Below, in pieces: positions 34,127 to 34,377 of a stretch of 34,377 nt of DNA. Within the stretch, counting starts at the first letter, position 1. Each line of letters starts with the position of its first letter. The DNA comes from Phycisphaerales bacterium (GTDB taxonomy: Bacteria > Planctomycetota > Phycisphaerae > Tepidisphaerales > Tepidisphaeraceae), in the NCBI GenBank assembly GCA_025361735.1, contig JANYKD010000021.1:1-34377 (forward strand), given 5' to 3'. A program made the translations under genes and the position numbers. The notes below the pieces were generated by a model, which was not told the DNA's origin, searched no databases, and saw only the letters and a list, made by a program, of their open reading frames with translations.

Positions 34127-34246
34127 GGGCAGGATGGGAAGATGGGGTAAGATAGGAAAGCGCGTTGTTCGCGGGCTGATTAATAAATTGCGTGTGTTTG
34201 GGGTCAGCGGCGACCCGATTAGTCACAACGTCTTATCACTAAACGA

Positions 34247-34363
34247 CCACCGGCTAAAGCCGGTGGGTTTGAGGAGCAACTGAAAGTTGCCACGCGGCTG
34301 AAGCCGCCTGAAGCACAATCTGGCCGGTCGCGTCGGGCGGCTGCGTAGGAAACTCGTTTCCTA
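34247..34363. repeat. Array of four short hairpins, REP-like
   Basis: Four separate stem-loops follow each other: CCACCGGC-TAAA-GCCGGTGG (34247-34266), GCAACT-GAA-AGTTGC (34276-34290), GCGGC-TGAA-GCCGC (34294-34307) and TAGGAAAC-TC-GTTTCCTA (34346-34363). The first three share a purine-rich A-loop. From memory such chains occur as REP-type repeats mobilised by REP-associated tyrosine transposases. The array starts 121 bases upstream of the ABC-exporter gene and may continue beyond the window. Confidence 0.75.
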
Positions 34364-34377
34364 CCAGCGCCCACAGC

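Noticed and set aside
32099..34150. 683-codon + strand open frame opposite the ABC exporter
   Set aside because: Shadow of the exporter; the Walker and signature motifs are on the - strand.

Overview
The window looks like a piece of chromosome from a GC-rich, Planctomycetota-type bacterium, most likely Phycisphaerae/Tepidisphaera-like. The pointers are two giant surface proteins with the planctomycete N-terminal LE(D/P)R motif (IEALEDRRYMS and IDALEPRLLLAA), a Tat-exported Gfo/Idh/MocA oxidoreductase, a secreted sulfatase and a sialidase, a quinoprotein with EF hands, and small membrane proteins ending in a GYDLRATP...RCPECG ribbon. This assignment is inference from family habits, not from a marker gene. 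No rRNA, tRNA, CRISPR array or transposase gene was seen.

Layout. 1-1054 (-) is the N-terminal part of a Fe3+/thiamine-type ABC permease cut by the window edge. 1332-1805 (+) encodes a small membrane-anchored protein with two bL12 C-terminal-like repeats. 1966-5889 (-) is a secreted clostripain-type peptidase embedded in six PPC domains. 6011-15360 (+) carries a quinoprotein with EF hands, a 2120-residue lamin-tail/CotH/dockerin protein and a Gfo/Idh/MocA oxidoreductase. 15487-17253 (-) is a secreted amidohydrolase with a CBM9-like tail. 17348-19375 is a duplicated membrane zinc-ribbon gene pair, both copies damaged, with three copies of a composite palindromic repeat and further dispersed repeats. 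19474-20742 (+) is a secreted nitrilase-family hydrolase.

20887-22479 (+) is a compact three-gene cassette of visibly lower GC: a DUF4062/TIR-like protein, an uncharacterised protein starting with a GTINAGTVHVGD motif, and an HNH-type zinc endonuclease. It is the best candidate for an undescribed conflict/defence system. 22942-26475 (+) is metH. 28279-26479 (-) is a run of three overlapping genes (small antitoxin-like protein, HNH nuclease, sialidase) joined by ATGA overlaps. 28368-29882 (-) is a sulfatase, 30047-30781 (+) a cytidylate-kinase-like protein, 30784-31980 (-) a TadG-like pseudopilus protein, and 32270-34126 (-) an ABC exporter. The window ends in an array of four short hairpins of REP type.

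Functionally, most of the window is exported machinery for polymer and glycan breakdown (sulfatase, sialidase, oxidoreductase, amidohydrolase, peptidase) plus surface display proteins. Two HNH-containing modules and several families of dispersed palindromic repeats mark the plastic parts. All coordinates and domain calls come from reading the sequence; no database search was run.
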